From Streptomyces umbrinus (GTDB lineage Bacteria > Actinomycetota > Actinomycetes > Streptomycetales > Streptomycetaceae), in assembly GCF_030817415.1 (NCBI RefSeq), contig NZ_JAUSZI010000002.1, forward strand, positions 2,046,001 to 2,110,000: a stretch of DNA of 64,000 nt. The letters run 5' to 3'. Numbering within the stretch: position 1 is the stretch's first letter; every line of letters begins with the position of its first letter. The position numbers and the translations under genes are program-made. A model generated the notes under the pieces. It was not told the origin of the DNA, did no database searches, and saw only the letters and a program-made list of their open reading frames with translations. Positions 16,900 through 26,064 of the stretch are shown one piece after another.

Positions 16900-18860
16900 C
16901 AGTGGGTGCCTCCGGGTACGCGGTGCGTGGCGCGCGGCTCGCCTATGCCGTCGAGGGTGGCGTCGGGGGTGACGTACGAGGATCCCGAGGTGGCACGCGC
17001 GAACGCCGCGGCCCCGCCGACGAGCGGCACGCTGGCCTTCGTGCGCGCGAGGTCGAGGGCGAGGGTCGGGGTGCTCGACGGCGGGTCGATGAGGCCCTCG
17101 TCGGTGCCGGCGACGATCAGCGCGAGGCGGTGTCCTGCCGGGACGACGTGGTCGCTCGCGTGCAGGTCGAGGGTGATGGTGTAGCGCTTGCCCGGGGTGA
17201 GGGGTTCGCCCTTGGCGTCGGATGCGTGGTTGCCGAGGTCGGCCCAACCGCGGCTGAACACCGTGTAGTCGACGTCCGCGGTCTTCGCCCGGGTCTCCTT
17301 GAAGCAGGAGCTGTCGCCGGTGGTGCTCGGGCCCCAGCAGGTGCGGTCGGTGAGCGTGGAGATGCCCTCGCCCGAGGCGGAGTAGTCACGGATCGTGTCC
17401 GGACCGAGGTCGACCAGGACCGCGGAGAGATGGGCGGTCGACGTGGTCGGGGTGGCGGTGACGGTCACCTTGGAGGAGCCGGACAGGCGGACGTCACGGG
17501 TGAGCGGCTTGGTGGTGAAGCCGGCCTTGGCGGACGTGGACTGGTCGATCTGGGCGGCCCAGTCGGTCTCGTCCTGCTGCGGGTCGTCGGTGAAGGTTTC
17601 GGTACCCGATCCGGTACGCAGTGAGAGGGTGCCGACGCCCGCCTGGGCGCCCTTGCCCGGGCGCAGGCTCACGGTGTCGGTGGCTCGCGGCGGCCAGACG
17701 TTCGAGGTGACCCACTGGTCGGGGGCGCGCTCGATGTCGGCCATCGGCTCGTCGTCGATGCCGTTGTCGTAGCCGAGGAGTTCGTGGTCGAACCAGCGGT
17801 GCAGGGTGTCGGCCCACTCGGCGCGGCGGAAGTCGAAGGGGTCGACGTGACCGGTCTGGGACAGCCAGATCTTGCGGTCGACACCGTTCTCGGCGAGGCC
17901 GTCCCACCACTGGCCGAAGTGCTTCGGGCGGACGTTGAGGTCCTGCATGCCGTGGATGACGAAGACGCTGGCGTCGACCTTGCGGACGTCCTTCACATAG
18001 TCGCGCTCGGTCCACAGCTTGGTCCAGTCGCCGGTGCGCGGGGCCCCGTCGACGAGTTTCTGCTGGACGGCGGCGCACCTGGCGCGGGCGTCGGGGCTCT
18101 CGACGTAGTCGGACAGCCACTCGGGGCCCGAGTCGTAGAGGGGGGCGCCCTTGGCGAAGTAGTAGTCGTACCAGGAGGAGATGGCGGCTATGGGGACGAT
18201 CGTCTCCAGGCCCTCGACTCCGGTGGCGGCGACGCCGTTGGCGATCGTACCGTCGTAGCTCTTGCCGATCATGCCGGTCCTGCCGTTGGTCCAGCCGGCC
18301 TTGGCCTTCGTGGTCCCCGTGCGGGAGGTGTAGCCCTTGGCCCGGCCGTTCAGCCAGTCGACGACGGCCTTCGCGGACTGGACGTCGGAACGGCCGCCCA
18401 CGTCGACGCAGCCGTCGGAGCGGTTGGTCCCGGCGAGGTCGACGCCGACGAACGCGTAGCCGCGCGGCACGAAGTAGTTGTCGTAGTAGAGCGGCATCTG
18501 GACGACGTCGCCGTTCGCGTCGTACGTCTTCTTCTGGCTCTCGTTGCCGCGCCCGCAGCAGGAGTAGTACGGGCTGGCATCCATGATCACGGGGATCTTG
18601 CGGCCCTGCTGGGCGGGTTCGCGCGGGCGGACGATGTCGACGGCGACGCGGTCGGTCTTCCCGTCGCTGTCGCCGTCCAGTCTGGTGTCCACCCAGACGG
18701 ATTCGCGGATCGCGTTCTCGTACGAGTAGACGGGGGCGCTCTCCCGCGGCGCGCTGTGGGCGGCGACCGGGGTGAGGAGCGTGGCCATCAGGGCGGCTGT
18801 GGCCGCCGTCGCGAGCGATCTCCAGTTGGTGAAGCGCTTGTAGCGCGCAGGTGTCCGCAT
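16899..18860 (-). CDS. Secreted Xaa-Pro dipeptidyl-peptidase / CocE-NonD family hydrolase
   Basis: A 653-residue alpha/beta hydrolase, S15 type. The signal peptide spans residues ~1-38 ([22 protein letters not shown]). The serine nucleophile is in [10 protein letters not shown]; the acid is probably the Asp of HGMQDLNV and the His is in [13 protein letters not shown]-terminal jelly-roll domain (from ~440, with RKVTVTA-like strands) is typical. It removes X-Pro dipeptides from proline-rich peptides outside the cell. It is the first gene of a two-gene operon with the coupled M14 carboxypeptidase. A cysteine pair, SCCGRG near residue 100, may form a disulfide. Confidence 0.9.
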   Translation of the reverse strand: MRTPARYKRFTNWRSLATAATAALMATLLTPVAAHSAPRESAPVYSYENAIRESVWVDTRLDGDSDGKTDRVAVDIVRPREPAQQGRKIPVIMDASPYYSCCGRGNESQKKTYDANGDVVQMPLYYDNYFVPRGYAFVGVDLAGTNRSDGCVDVGGRSDVQSAKAVVDWLNGRAKGYTSRTGTTKAKAGWTNGRTGMIGKSYDGTIANGVAATGVEGLETIVPIAAISSWYDYYFAKGAPLYDSGPEWLSDYVESPDARARCAAVQQKLVDGAPRTGDWTKLWTERDYVKDVRKVDASVFVIHGMQDLNVRPKHFGQWWDGLAENGVDRKIWLSQTGHVDPFDFRRAEWADTLHRWFDHELLGYDNGIDDEPMADIERAPDQWVTSNVWPPRATDTVSLRPGKGAQAGVGTLSLRTGSGTETFTDDPQQDETDWAAQIDQSTSAKAGFTTKPLTRDVRLSGSSKVTVTATPTTSTAHLSAVLVDLGPDTIRDYSASGEGISTLTDRTCWGPSTTGDSSCFKETRAKTADVDYTVFSRGWADLGNHASDAKGEPLTPGKRYTITLDLHASDHVVPAGHRLALIVAGTDEGLIDPPSSTPTLALDLARTKASVPLVGGAAAFARATSGSSYVTPDATLDGIGEPRATHRVPGGTH

Positions 18861-19076
18861 GCGCGGAAGGTACTCCGGTCAACTCCTGTGCAAAAGAGGG
18901 CCGATTGGGGTGCGTAGGGGTTCGGCCGAGGTGTGGCTTGAAAGGTGCGTGGGACGGGGTCGCTCATGTCGGCCGAATGGCGATCGTGTGACAGGAGCGG
19001 TCATGGACAGGGCTGGGCCCACAGGGACTGAATAGGCTCCGAACAGACTTCGTGCCCCTACGACTTGGAGCTTGAC

Positions 19077-20570
19077 GTGCACCGCAGACTCATCGCCCCG
19101 GGCGCACTCGCGGCCTCCCTGCTGCTGGCGATCCCGGCATCGGCGGCCGACTACTCCCCCGGAGCGCCGGGCATCGGCGATCCCTACTACCCGGCCTACG
19201 GCAACGGCGGATACGACGTCTCCCACTACGACCTCCGGCTCCAATACCAGCCGGAGACGGACAAGTTGGAGGGCACGGCGACCCTCCTGGCGAGGACCAC
19301 ACAGGATCTCTCGCGCTTCAATCTGGACTTCCTGCTCGATGTGAGCGAGGTGCGGGTCAACGGCACGAAGGCCTCGTTCACCACCTCGGGCGAGCACGAG
19401 CTGGAGATCACGCCGAAGAACCCACTGCCCGAGGGCACGGCCGTCACGGTCGTGGTGCGCTACAGCGGGGTGCCGTCCTCGAAGAAGGCGTACGGGTTCA
19501 CCAGTTGGCACCGCACCCCGGACGGCGGGGTCGGGGCGAACGAGCCCGAGGCGGCCTGGTGGTGGTTCCCCAGCAACGACCACCCGCTGGACAAGGCCAC
19601 GTACGACGTGTCGGTCGCCGTGCCCGACGGCTCGCAGGCGATCTCCAACGGCACGCTCCAGTCGGTGAGTTCACGGGCCGGCTGGACGCGCTACAGCTGG
19701 CGTTCCAACAAGCCGCAGGCCACGTATCTCGCCACGCTCGCGGTCGGGAAGTTCGACCTCACGACCGGCACGTCGGAGAGCGGCATCCCGATCGTCAACG
19801 CCTACAGCAAGGATCTGGGCGACAACTACGGGGCGGCGCGCGCGAGCATCGAGCGGACCGGGGAGGTCGCGGACTGGCTGTCCGAGTATTTCGGCCCTTA
19901 TCCGTTCAATGCGCTGGGCGGCTACGTGCCCAACACCGACACCGGGTACGCGCTGGAGACGCAGACCCGGCCCTTCTACAGCCCACGGCAGTTCGCGAGC
20001 GGGACGAACGTGTCCGTGGTCGTGCACGAACTGGCGCACCAGTGGTACGGCGACCATGTGTCCGTCACCGGGTGGAAGGACATCTGGATCAACGAGGGCT
20101 TCGCCCGGTACGCGCAGTGGCTGTGGTCGGAGCACGAGGGCGAGGGGACGGCACAGGAGATCGCGGACTACGTGTACGCGTCGCGGGCCTCCGACGATCC
20201 GTTCTGGACCGTCAAGCCCGGGGATCCCGGGCCGGAGAACCAGTTCCACATCGCCGTCTACGACCGTGGGGCGCTGGCGTTGCAGGCGCTGCGCAACGAG
20301 ATCGGGGACGAGGCGTTCTTCGCCATTCTGAAGGGGTGGCCGAAGAAGTACTCGTACGGGAACGCGACCGTCGGTGACTTCGTGAAGTACGCGGAGGAGG
20401 TGTCGGGGCAGCCGCTCGCCTCGCTGTTCGACACGTGGCTGTACCAGGCGTCGAAGCCGGGGGCGCCGGCGGCTCGGGCTGCTTCGATCGCGCCTCGGGC
20501 TCAGGGCGAGCTGGTGCGGCCGAAGTCGTGGAAGAAGATCGCGGCGACGAACTCGGTTCACGAGCGGTAG
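19077..20570 (+). CDS. Secreted M1 family aminopeptidase
   Basis: A 497-residue zinc metallopeptidase, the short secreted form of the M1 family. The start is the GTG at 19077, seven bases after TTGGAG; the signal peptide ends at PASA (~residue 22). The N-terminal beta-saddle covers about 40-220. The catalytic motif HELAH, followed 18 residues later by the zinc-ligand Glu in WINEGFARY, is intact. The usual GxMEN exopeptidase loop appears altered to GGYVPNTDTGYALETQT. It would release N-terminal residues from peptides outside the cell, complementing the two peptidases encoded just upstream on the other strand. Confidence 0.9.
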   Translation: MHRRLIAPGALAASLLLAIPASAADYSPGAPGIGDPYYPAYGNGGYDVSHYDLRLQYQPETDKLEGTATLLARTTQDLSRFNLDFLLDVSEVRVNGTKASFTTSGEHELEITPKNPLPEGTAVTVVVRYSGVPSSKKAYGFTSWHRTPDGGVGANEPEAAWWWFPSNDHPLDKATYDVSVAVPDGSQAISNGTLQSVSSRAGWTRYSWRSNKPQATYLATLAVGKFDLTTGTSESGIPIVNAYSKDLGDNYGAARASIERTGEVADWLSEYFGPYPFNALGGYVPNTDTGYALETQTRPFYSPRQFASGTNVSVVVHELAHQWYGDHVSVTGWKDIWINEGFARYAQWLWSEHEGEGTAQEIADYVYASRASDDPFWTVKPGDPGPENQFHIAVYDRGALALQALRNEIGDEAFFAILKGWPKKYSYGNATVGDFVKYAEEVSGQPLASLFDTWLYQASKPGAPAARAASIAPRAQGELVRPKSWKKIAATNSVHER

Positions 20571-20624
20571 CACTCCGTGGGGGGGGCGGGAAGGGGTGCG
20601 GGTGCGCTGGTGCGGGTGGCCTGG

Positions 20625-20700
20625 TGCGGGTTGTATTGGGCTGGTCGCGCCCCGCGGCGGAGCCGCAAATGTCAGAGCCCCGCGCCCCTTTCGGGGCCCG
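20625..20700 (+). repeat. Intergenic repeat (long form) after the M1 peptidase gene
   Basis: Long-form copy with CGCGGCGGAGCCGCA between the GGCTGGTCGCGCC start and the AGCCCCGCGCCCC core, ending in a CCCC-TTTC-GGGG hairpin. It lies between the convergent M1 peptidase and macro-domain genes. Confidence 0.7.
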
Positions 20701-20719
20701 GGCCCCTTGGAGGGCTCAC

Positions 20720-21199
20720 TCAGTCGCCGTGGTCGTACACCGTCACCTTGATGCCTTTTGCTATGAGTCGCTCGTTTATCAGTGGCTCCACTCGTGACCA
20801 CTTTCCGCCCGCCAGTCCGCAGCCGATGCGGGGCATGTGGACGGATGCGCCCAGTTCGAGGGCCTTGTCGGCCAGTGGGGCGAGGGCCGTGTCGATCGCC
20901 TCGTAGCGGACGGGGACGCCCTTGCTGCCGGTCTTCGTGCCCCGCTGGCCGATCATGTTGGCCACCCACATGTATCGGTCGACCTTGACGAACTGGGTCG
21001 CGCCCAGGGCGAAGTCGTTGCCCGCGCGCTCGCGGTGCCAGCGGCGGTAGGCCGTCTCCGGCTCCGGCCAGCGGTCCGACAGGGCGAGGACGAAGCCCTT
21101 GCCCCAGCCCCCGATGTCGTTGCAGACATGGGCGATCAGTTTGACGCCCTTGCCCAGCGGGGTGGTGGCGTCGCCCCGGACGTACGTGATCTCCGACAT
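20720..21199 (-). CDS. Macro domain protein (ADP-ribose binding/hydrolase type)
   Basis: A 159-residue single macro domain. The adenosine-binding start YVRGDATTPLGKGVKLIAHVCN and the glycine loop DIGGWGKGF bind the diphosphate in the Poa1/TARG-like branch; a second glycine loop, MPRIGCGLAGGKW, binds the distal ribose. Such proteins remove ADP-ribose from proteins or nucleic acid, or dephosphorylate ADP-ribose 1''-phosphate. The ATG at 21199 starts the domain. It is divergent from a MerR regulator with a 145-bp gap. No ADP-ribosyltransferase toxin is adjacent, so this is probably not a DarTG-type toxin-antitoxin pair. Confidence 0.85.
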   Translation of the reverse strand: MSEITYVRGDATTPLGKGVKLIAHVCNDIGGWGKGFVLALSDRWPEPETAYRRWHRERAGNDFALGATQFVKVDRYMWVANMIGQRGTKTGSKGVPVRYEAIDTALAPLADKALELGASVHMPRIGCGLAGGKWSRVEPLINERLIAKGIKVTVYDHGD

Positions 21200-21290
21200 G
21201 ACGCCAACCGTACGGACCGCCACTGACAATCGGCCACGGCATTTCGGGGCCGTCGGCCGCCCCGGGAGCTTTCACAACGCAGGTGAGACA

Positions 21291-21303
21291 GCAATACTGT
21301 TGC
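21291..21303 (+). promoter_or_regulatory. Possible MerR operator
   Basis: GCAATACTGTTGC is a short interrupted palindrome (GCAA/TTGC) 42 bp before the MerR start, in an otherwise less GC-rich stretch. MerR regulators usually autoregulate through palindromes in the promoter spacer. This is inference from position only. Confidence 0.3.
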
Positions 21304-21344
21304 ACCGCACTCGTGAGGCAGATGTGGCACCCGAAGGAGCGGTC

Positions 21345-22052
21345 ATGGCGACGGACATCGAGGAGCCGACGCTCACGGTCGATGAGCTGGCCGCGCGGGC
21401 GGGGGTCACGGTACGGACCGTGCGGTTCTACGGCACGAGGGGGCTGCTGCCGCCGCCCGTGATCGGGCCGCGCCGGGTGGGCCACTACGGCCAGGACCAT
21501 CTGTCCCGGCTCGCCCTCATCGAGGAGCTGCAGCACCAGGGGATGACGCTCGCCGCGATCGAGCGCTATCTGCAGCAGTTGCCGGAGGGGCTCAGCGCCC
21601 ATGACCTGGCCATCCACCGGGCCGTGGTGGCCTCCTGGGCGCCGGACTCGGCGGAGGAGGTGAGCCGCGCGGAGCTGGTGCGCCGGGCGGGGCGACCGCT
21701 TGGCGCGGAGGATCTGGACCGGCTCGTCGCGATGAGCGTCGTCAGGGAGGCGGCCGACCCGGGTACGTACCGCGTGGACCTAGGGCTGCTGCGGCTCGGC
21801 GTCCAGCTGCTCGACGTGCCGATCGCGCACGAGACGATCCTCGCCGCGCGCACGGTCCTGCTGAAGCACACGCGCGCCGCGGCCCACGAGCTGTCCCTGC
21901 TGTTCCGGGACGAGGTGTCCGAGCGCGAGTCCGTCGAGGCGATGAAGGACCTGTCCGCTCACATGCAACCGCTCGTGGTGCAGGCGTTGTTGACGACCTT
22001 TCAGCGGTCACTGAAGGAAGAGCTGCGGGAGTGGCTCACCGAGGAGTCCTGA
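21345..22052 (+). CDS. MerR family transcriptional regulator
   Basis: A 235-residue regulator. Residues ~10-80 form the MerR winged helix (TVDELAARAGVTVRTVRFYGTRGLLPPP, then GHYGQDHLSRLALIEELQHQGMTL). The C-terminal ~150 residues are helical and much longer than in metal-sensing MerR proteins; no Cys metal site or drug-binding TipAS domain is evident, so the effector is unknown. The ATG at 21345 has an excellent GAAGGAG seven bases upstream. It is divergent from the macro-domain gene and convergent with an SDR gene. Confidence 0.88.
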   Translation: MATDIEEPTLTVDELAARAGVTVRTVRFYGTRGLLPPPVIGPRRVGHYGQDHLSRLALIEELQHQGMTLAAIERYLQQLPEGLSAHDLAIHRAVVASWAPDSAEEVSRAELVRRAGRPLGAEDLDRLVAMSVVREAADPGTYRVDLGLLRLGVQLLDVPIAHETILAARTVLLKHTRAAAHELSLLFRDEVSERESVEAMKDLSAHMQPLVVQALLTTFQRSLKEELREWLTEES

Positions 22053-22094
22053 ACCGCCGCCCCCTTCGACGTCTCGCAGGTACGCCTTCGGCCC

Positions 22095-22820
22095 TCACAA
22101 GTACGCTGACCCGCCAGCCACGTTGAGCGTCTGGCCCGTCAGGAATCCGCTGCCCTTGTCGACGACGTACAACAGCGTGGAGACCAGGTCGGACGGCTCC
22201 TGGGTTCTGGGGACGGCCTGTTGGGCACGGACGTGCTCGAAGCCGCCGCCTGCGCCGACCGTGCGCTCGGCGGTCGTGGTGCGGACCATGCTCGGCGCGA
22301 TCGCGTTGACCGTGATGTCGTACGGGCCGAGCGCCGAGGCGAGCGCCCGGGTGAAGCCGATCAGGCCTGCCTTCGAGGCGGTGTACGCCACCATCGTGGG
22401 CGGTGCGGTGAGGACGGCGGCGGAGGCGATGTTTACGATGCGCCCCCAGCCCGCCGCCTTCAGGTACGGCAGGACGGCCCGGGTCATCAGGAACGGCGCC
22501 TCCAGGTTGACGCGCATGACGCGCCGCCACTCCTCGGGGGTGGTGTCCTCGAAGGGCGACTCGGGGTACACGCCCGCGTTGTTGACCAGGACGTGCAGCG
22601 TGCCGAACTGCTCCAGCACTCGCTCCAGAGCCGCGTGGACCTGTGCCTCGTCGGTGACGTCGGCGATCAACTCCACGTAGTCCAGGATGCGTTCGGCCGT
22701 CCGGGTCTGCGGGACGAGGTCGAGTCCGGCGACTCGGTAGCCTCGTCCGGCGAGTGCGACGGCGAACTCCTGCCCGAGGCCCTGTGCCGCTCCGGTCACC
22801 AGCGCGGTCCGCGTCTCCAT
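22095..22820 (-). CDS. SDR family oxidoreductase
   Basis: A 241-residue classical short-chain dehydrogenase/reductase. The NAD(P) motif TGAAQGLG begins at ~residue 10, NNAG is at about 84, the catalytic Ser is in NIASAAV and Tyr-x3-Lys is YTASK. Asp at the end of strand two (VAGLDLVP) favours NAD over NADP. The C-terminal FLTGQTLNVAGGSAYL is the usual SDR end. The substrate is unknown. It starts at the ATG at 22820 and is divergent from the relic sugar ABC operon, so it may once have served the same sugar pathway. Confidence 0.88.
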   Translation of the reverse strand: METRTALVTGAAQGLGQEFAVALAGRGYRVAGLDLVPQTRTAERILDYVELIADVTDEAQVHAALERVLEQFGTLHVLVNNAGVYPESPFEDTTPEEWRRVMRVNLEAPFLMTRAVLPYLKAAGWGRIVNIASAAVLTAPPTMVAYTASKAGLIGFTRALASALGPYDITVNAIAPSMVRTTTAERTVGAGGGFEHVRAQQAVPRTQEPSDLVSTLLYVVDKGSGFLTGQTLNVAGGSAYL

Positions 22821-22952
22821 GCGGTGAGTGTGATGACCCGTCAGGCGACGGGCAAGGGGGCGTTTCCGGTCTTCGGAACGCGGTGGCCGTGTCCGGCGGC
22901 GGCTCCCTTCGGCCGGCGGTTCTCCACGTGGTCCCGGTCGCCGCCGGGCGCT

Positions 22953-22969
22953 GTTCCATTCGCTGGAAC
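22953..22969. promoter_or_regulatory. Palindromic operator-like site before the relic ABC operon
   Basis: GTTCCA-N5-TGGAAC is a perfect 6-bp inverted repeat, resembling the GTTCC-type palindromes of IclR-family regulators. It lies 80 bp upstream of the permease fragment and about 130 bp upstream of the SDR gene. No IclR gene is in the window, so the regulator may have been lost with the operon or be encoded elsewhere. Confidence 0.45.
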
Positions 22970-23048
22970 GGCCGTGTTGCCGGGCGCGCCCGGCGGCCCG
23001 ACGCTGCGGGGCGACCCCCCAGCCGCCGGCGTTCGGGAGCCGTGTCCG

Positions 23049-24281
23049 ATGACCGAGACCGACCGTGCCGTGGACGACGCCGAGCGCGCCCGCGAACAGG
23101 GCGGCGCCGGACGGTGGTTCAGGCTGTCGCCCGGTCACGGTCGATTGCCGGCGGGCCGCCTCGGGAACCGGCGGCGACGGCTGCCCGACGAACTCGGCGT
23201 CCTGGTCGTCCTCGCCCTGCTCGTCGCCGGCATCGGCATCCGGTACCCGGACTTCCTCGACAGCGACAACCTGCTCTCCACGGCGCACAACTCGGTCTAC
23301 ATCTCGCTGATGGCGTGCGGCATGGTCTTCGCGCTCGCCATGCGCGAGGTCGACCTGTCGGTGGGCGGCAGCTACGCGATGTGCCTGGTCGTCGGCGCCC
23401 TGCTCATACGGGAGGGTGTCGCGCCCTGGCTGGCGGTGCACACGGACGGCCCCACCGAGGTGCAGCTCTTCCAGAACCTCACGGCCCGCGCCAAGGACGG
23501 CATCGTCCTGGAGAACCTCGACCCGCCGATCTTCACCCGACCCGCCGCGCGCGCCGTCGACCAGGGCATCCCGATCGTGGCCCTGGACACCTCCCCCACC
23601 GACGGCAGCAAGGTGACCTTCTACGTGGGCAACGACAACTACGCGCTGGGCGAGTTGATGGCCAAGGAGACGCTGAAGCGGCTCGGCGACGACCCGAAGG
23701 GGGAGATCGTCGTCGGGGTGCCCAACCCGGGGACACCGGTGCTCGACAACCGGGCCAAGGGCATCGCCGACACGTTCAGGAAGGAGGCTCCGGGCGTGAA
23801 GGTGCTCGGCCCCTTCCAGACGTACAGCGACCCCGGGCAGAACCACAGCTCCTGGTCGTCGCAGGTGGGCGCGCACCCCAAGGCCCTGGCCTTCCTGGGG
23901 GTCGGTGACGCCGACAGCTACAACCTTGCGAAGATCAAGAAGGAGAAGAGCGGCAAGTGGCTGACGGCGGGCTTCGACGTCGAACCGAAGACACTCGACG
24001 CGGTCAAGGACGGCTCGAACTTCGTCGCCATCGACCCGCAGCACTTCCTCAAGGGCTACCTCTCGACGGCGATGCTCATCGAGTCGGTGCGCGACAACGA
24101 CGGCAAGCTGCCCGACGGCTGGTTCCTGTCCCCCGGCGGGGTCGTCGACTCCTCCAACATCGACGAGATCATCACGCGGCAGAAGTCCCCGAAGGCCGCG
24201 TACGACTGGTACAAGCCGGTGATCGACAAGCTGCTCGGTGACCAGAAGGCGCAGCTCAAGCCGCTGAAGGACGCGCGCTGA
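23049..24281 (+). pseudogene. In-frame fusion of a truncated sugar ABC permease and a truncated sugar-binding protein
   Basis: A 410-residue frame. Residues 1-~128 are the N-terminus of an RbsC-type permease, with two or three membrane helices (ELGVLVVLALLVAGIGIRYP; ISLMACGMVFALAMREVDLSVGG). From ~residue 131 the sequence becomes a periplasmic sugar-binding protein lacking signal peptide and first lobe start (HTDGPTEVQLFQNLTARAKD, then GSKVTFYVGNDNYALGELM). The rest of the permease and the start of the binding protein are missing, which implies a deletion of about 1 kb or more with its junction near 23433-23445. The product cannot form a normal importer. The truncated ATPase gene follows one base later. 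Confidence 0.8.
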
Positions 24282-24282
24282 G

Positions 24283-24830
24283 ATGACGTACGGCGACATG
24301 CTGGCCGTGCAGGGCCTGGTCAAGTCGTACGGCGGGGTCAGGGCTCTGGACGGAGCGGGCATCAGACTGCGCGGCGGGGAGGTCCATGCGCTGGTCGGTG
24401 AGAACGGGGCGGGCAAGTCGACGCTCGTGCGGATCCTGTCGGGCACGCTGCGGCCGGACGACGGGTCTGTGCGGCTCGCGCCGGAGGCGCGGTCGGGCGG
24501 AATCGCCGTCGTCTCCCAGGAGTTGAGCCTCTTCCCTGACCTGTCGGTACGGGAGAACCTCTTCCCCCACCGTCCCCCGCGGCGCTTCGGGCTGCTCGAC
24601 CGGAGTGCGATGGACCGGGCCGCGCGCCCCGTGCTCGCCGAGCTGGGACCCGACGTCGAGCCCCGCACCCTGGTCGGTGAACTTCCGCTCGCCGACAAAC
24701 AGTTGACGGAGATCGCGCGGGCGCTGCTGCGCCGGCCGCGAGTCCTGGTGCTCGACGAGCCGACGTCCGCATTACCTGCCGCCGCCGTGGACCGCCTCGA
24801 ACAGGTTCTGCGGACGCTCACCGGGCGCGG
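24283..24830 (+). pseudogene. Truncated sugar ABC transporter ATPase (RbsA/XylG type)
   Basis: About 183 residues of a double-domain sugar importer ATPase. Walker A GENGAGKST, the Q-loop SQELSLFPDLSVREN and Walker B LVLDEPTSALP are present; the usual signature LSGG is weak (LPLADKQLTEIARALL is the carbohydrate-type equivalent). Homology stops abruptly after LEQVLRTLTGRG at about 24830, losing the rest of domain one and all of domain two. The frame runs on to 25137 as meaningless antisense of a decarboxylase gene. Together with the preceding fusion it is the relic of a permease, binding protein, ATPase operon. Confidence 0.82.
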
Positions 24831-24834
24831 CAGA

Positions 24835-25107
24835 GCGGCGGGCGTTGAGCAGGCCGATGAGTCCGTTGGCGAGGCCCGCCGCGATGTGGAGGCTGACGAA
24901 GGCGGGGCGGCCGGTGGCGCGGGCGTAGCCGTCGGCCATGGAGACGACCGCGCCCTCGTGGACGCCGAGGACGTACTCGGGTGCCTCTTCGGTGTCCACC
25001 AGGGCTGCCAGGAAAGGCAGTTCGGTGGTGCCGGGGTTGCCGAAGACGCGGTCCACGCCCTCGCCTCGCAGGATGTCGAGCAGGGCGTGGGCGGGGCAGC
25101 GGCCCAT
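24835..25107 (-). pseudogene. Truncated thiamine-diphosphate enzyme (benzoylformate-decarboxylase-like), N-terminal fragment
   Basis: About 90 residues of the N-terminal pyrimidine-binding domain of a ThDP-dependent decarboxylase: LLDILRGEGVDRVFGNPGTTELPF, the catalytic Glu in YVLGVHEGAVVSMADGYAR, then HIAAGLANGLIGLLNARRS. Homology ends at ~24835 where the truncated ABC ATPase begins in the other direction, so more than 400 residues are missing. The start region is intact (AGGAG before ATG-ATG at 25110/25107). About 100 bp upstream an IS element has inserted, which may also have separated it from its promoter. Confidence 0.8.
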
Positions 25108-25207
25108 CATTGGCTCCTCGCGAGGACGGGGACCTGAGTTCGCCGGTCAGCGTCGGGGCCCCCGGGGCCGGGGGCAAGGGGGGCGTGTCGCTCAGCGGTA
25201 CGACTGG

Positions 25208-25212
25208 CTTAG
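25208..25212. repeat. Left target-site duplication CTTAG of the IS element
   Basis: CTTAG abuts the left inverted repeat and is repeated at 26065-26069 beyond the right one. It contains TTAG, matching the YTAR-type 4-bp target duplications known for some IS5 subgroups. Confidence 0.65.
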
Positions 25213-26064
25213 ACGTCATCTCATTTGGCTGGGTAAGCTGCCGGTCGTGACGAGGATCGTTGAGCGGCTGGTGCCGGACGAGTTGTGGGAGCTGTTCCAG
25301 CGGGTGGTGCCCGACGCGCCGTCGCGGCCCCAGGGCGGTGGCCGGCGTAGGCACGGCGACCGCGAAGTGCTGGCCGCAATCGTCTTCGTGGCGACCTCGG
25401 GCTGCACGTGGCAGCAGGTGCCGACCGCGTCGTTCGGGCCGTCCGGCGCGACAGCTCACCGACGATTCACCGAGTGGACCAAGGCCCGCGTGTGGCCCAA
25501 ACTCCACCGCCTGGTCCTCGACGAACTCGGATCCTGCGGCGAGCTGGACTGGTCCCGGTGCGCGATCGACTCGGTCAACATGCGGGCCCTGAAAAAGGGG
25601 GAACTGACAGGCCCGAATCCTGTAGACCGGGGCAAGTACGGGTCAAAGATCCACTTGATCACGGAGCGGACCGGACTGCCCCTGTCCATCGGTATTTCGG
25701 GCGCCAACACGCACGACAGCCAGGCACTGATCCCACTGGTGAAAGGCATACCGCCGATCCGCTCCCGCCGAGGACGCCGACGGCGCAGGCCCCACAAACT
25801 CCACGCCGACAAGGGCTACGACTACAACCACCTGCGGCGTTGGTTAACCAGCCGGGGCATCCGGCACCGCATCGCCCGCAGGGGCATCGAGACCTCGCAG
25901 CGACTCGGCCGTCACCGTTGGACCATCGAACGCACCATGTCCTGGCTCGCCGGATGCCGACGTCTGCACCGTCGCTACGAGCGCAAAGCCGACCACTTCC
26001 TCGCCTTCACCAGCATCGCCTGCACCTTGATCTGCTACCGCAGACTCACCAAATGAGATGACTT
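25213..26064 (+). mobile_element. Complete IS5-family insertion sequence, 852 bp
   Basis: Ends are near-perfect 16-bp inverted repeats: ACGTCATCTCATTTGG at 25213-25228 and its complement, with one mismatch, at 26049-26064. One transposase gene fills the element, and its stop codon lies inside the right repeat. A CTTAG direct repeat flanks both ends. Intact ends, target duplication and an uninterrupted transposase argue for a recent insertion. Confidence 0.85.
25247..26056 (+). CDS. IS5 family transposase (single ORF)
   Basis: A 269-residue DDE transposase. The N-terminal DUF4096-type domain (VERLVPDELWELFQRVVP, then GCTWQQVPTASFGPSGATAHRRF) precedes the catalytic RNase H-like core: Asp in CAIDSVNM, Asp in KLHADKGYDYN, and Glu in WTIERTMSWLAGCRRLHRRYER, the typical IS5 motif. 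Starting at the GTG at 25247 places the start 34 bp inside the left repeat; the frame is open further upstream outside the element, but that is not coding. It looks full-length and potentially active, with no frameshift of the kind used by two-ORF IS5 relatives. Confidence 0.88.
   Translation: MTRIVERLVPDELWELFQRVVPDAPSRPQGGGRRRHGDREVLAAIVFVATSGCTWQQVPTASFGPSGATAHRRFTEWTKARVWPKLHRLVLDELGSCGELDWSRCAIDSVNMRALKKGELTGPNPVDRGKYGSKIHLITERTGLPLSIGISGANTHDSQALIPLVKGIPPIRSRRGRRRRRPHKLHADKGYDYNHLRRWLTSRGIRHRIARRGIETSQRLGRHRWTIERTMSWLAGCRRLHRRYERKADHFLAFTSIACTLICYRRLTK

Noticed and set aside
20720..21199. DarTG-type toxin-antitoxin system
   Set aside because: No ADP-ribosyltransferase gene lies next to the macro-domain gene.
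22095..24821. A 908-codon minus-strand frame continuing the SDR gene
   Set aside because: Beyond 22820 it is antisense to the relic ABC genes; METRTALVTG is a normal SDR N-terminus.
24831..25137. C-terminal extension of the truncated sugar ATPase
   Set aside because: It reads the antisense strand of the decarboxylase fragment, so it is not a real ATPase domain.
24938..25246. Upstream extension of the IS transposase frame
   Set aside because: It begins outside the IS and crosses the target duplication and the left inverted repeat; the GTG at 25247 lies inside the element.
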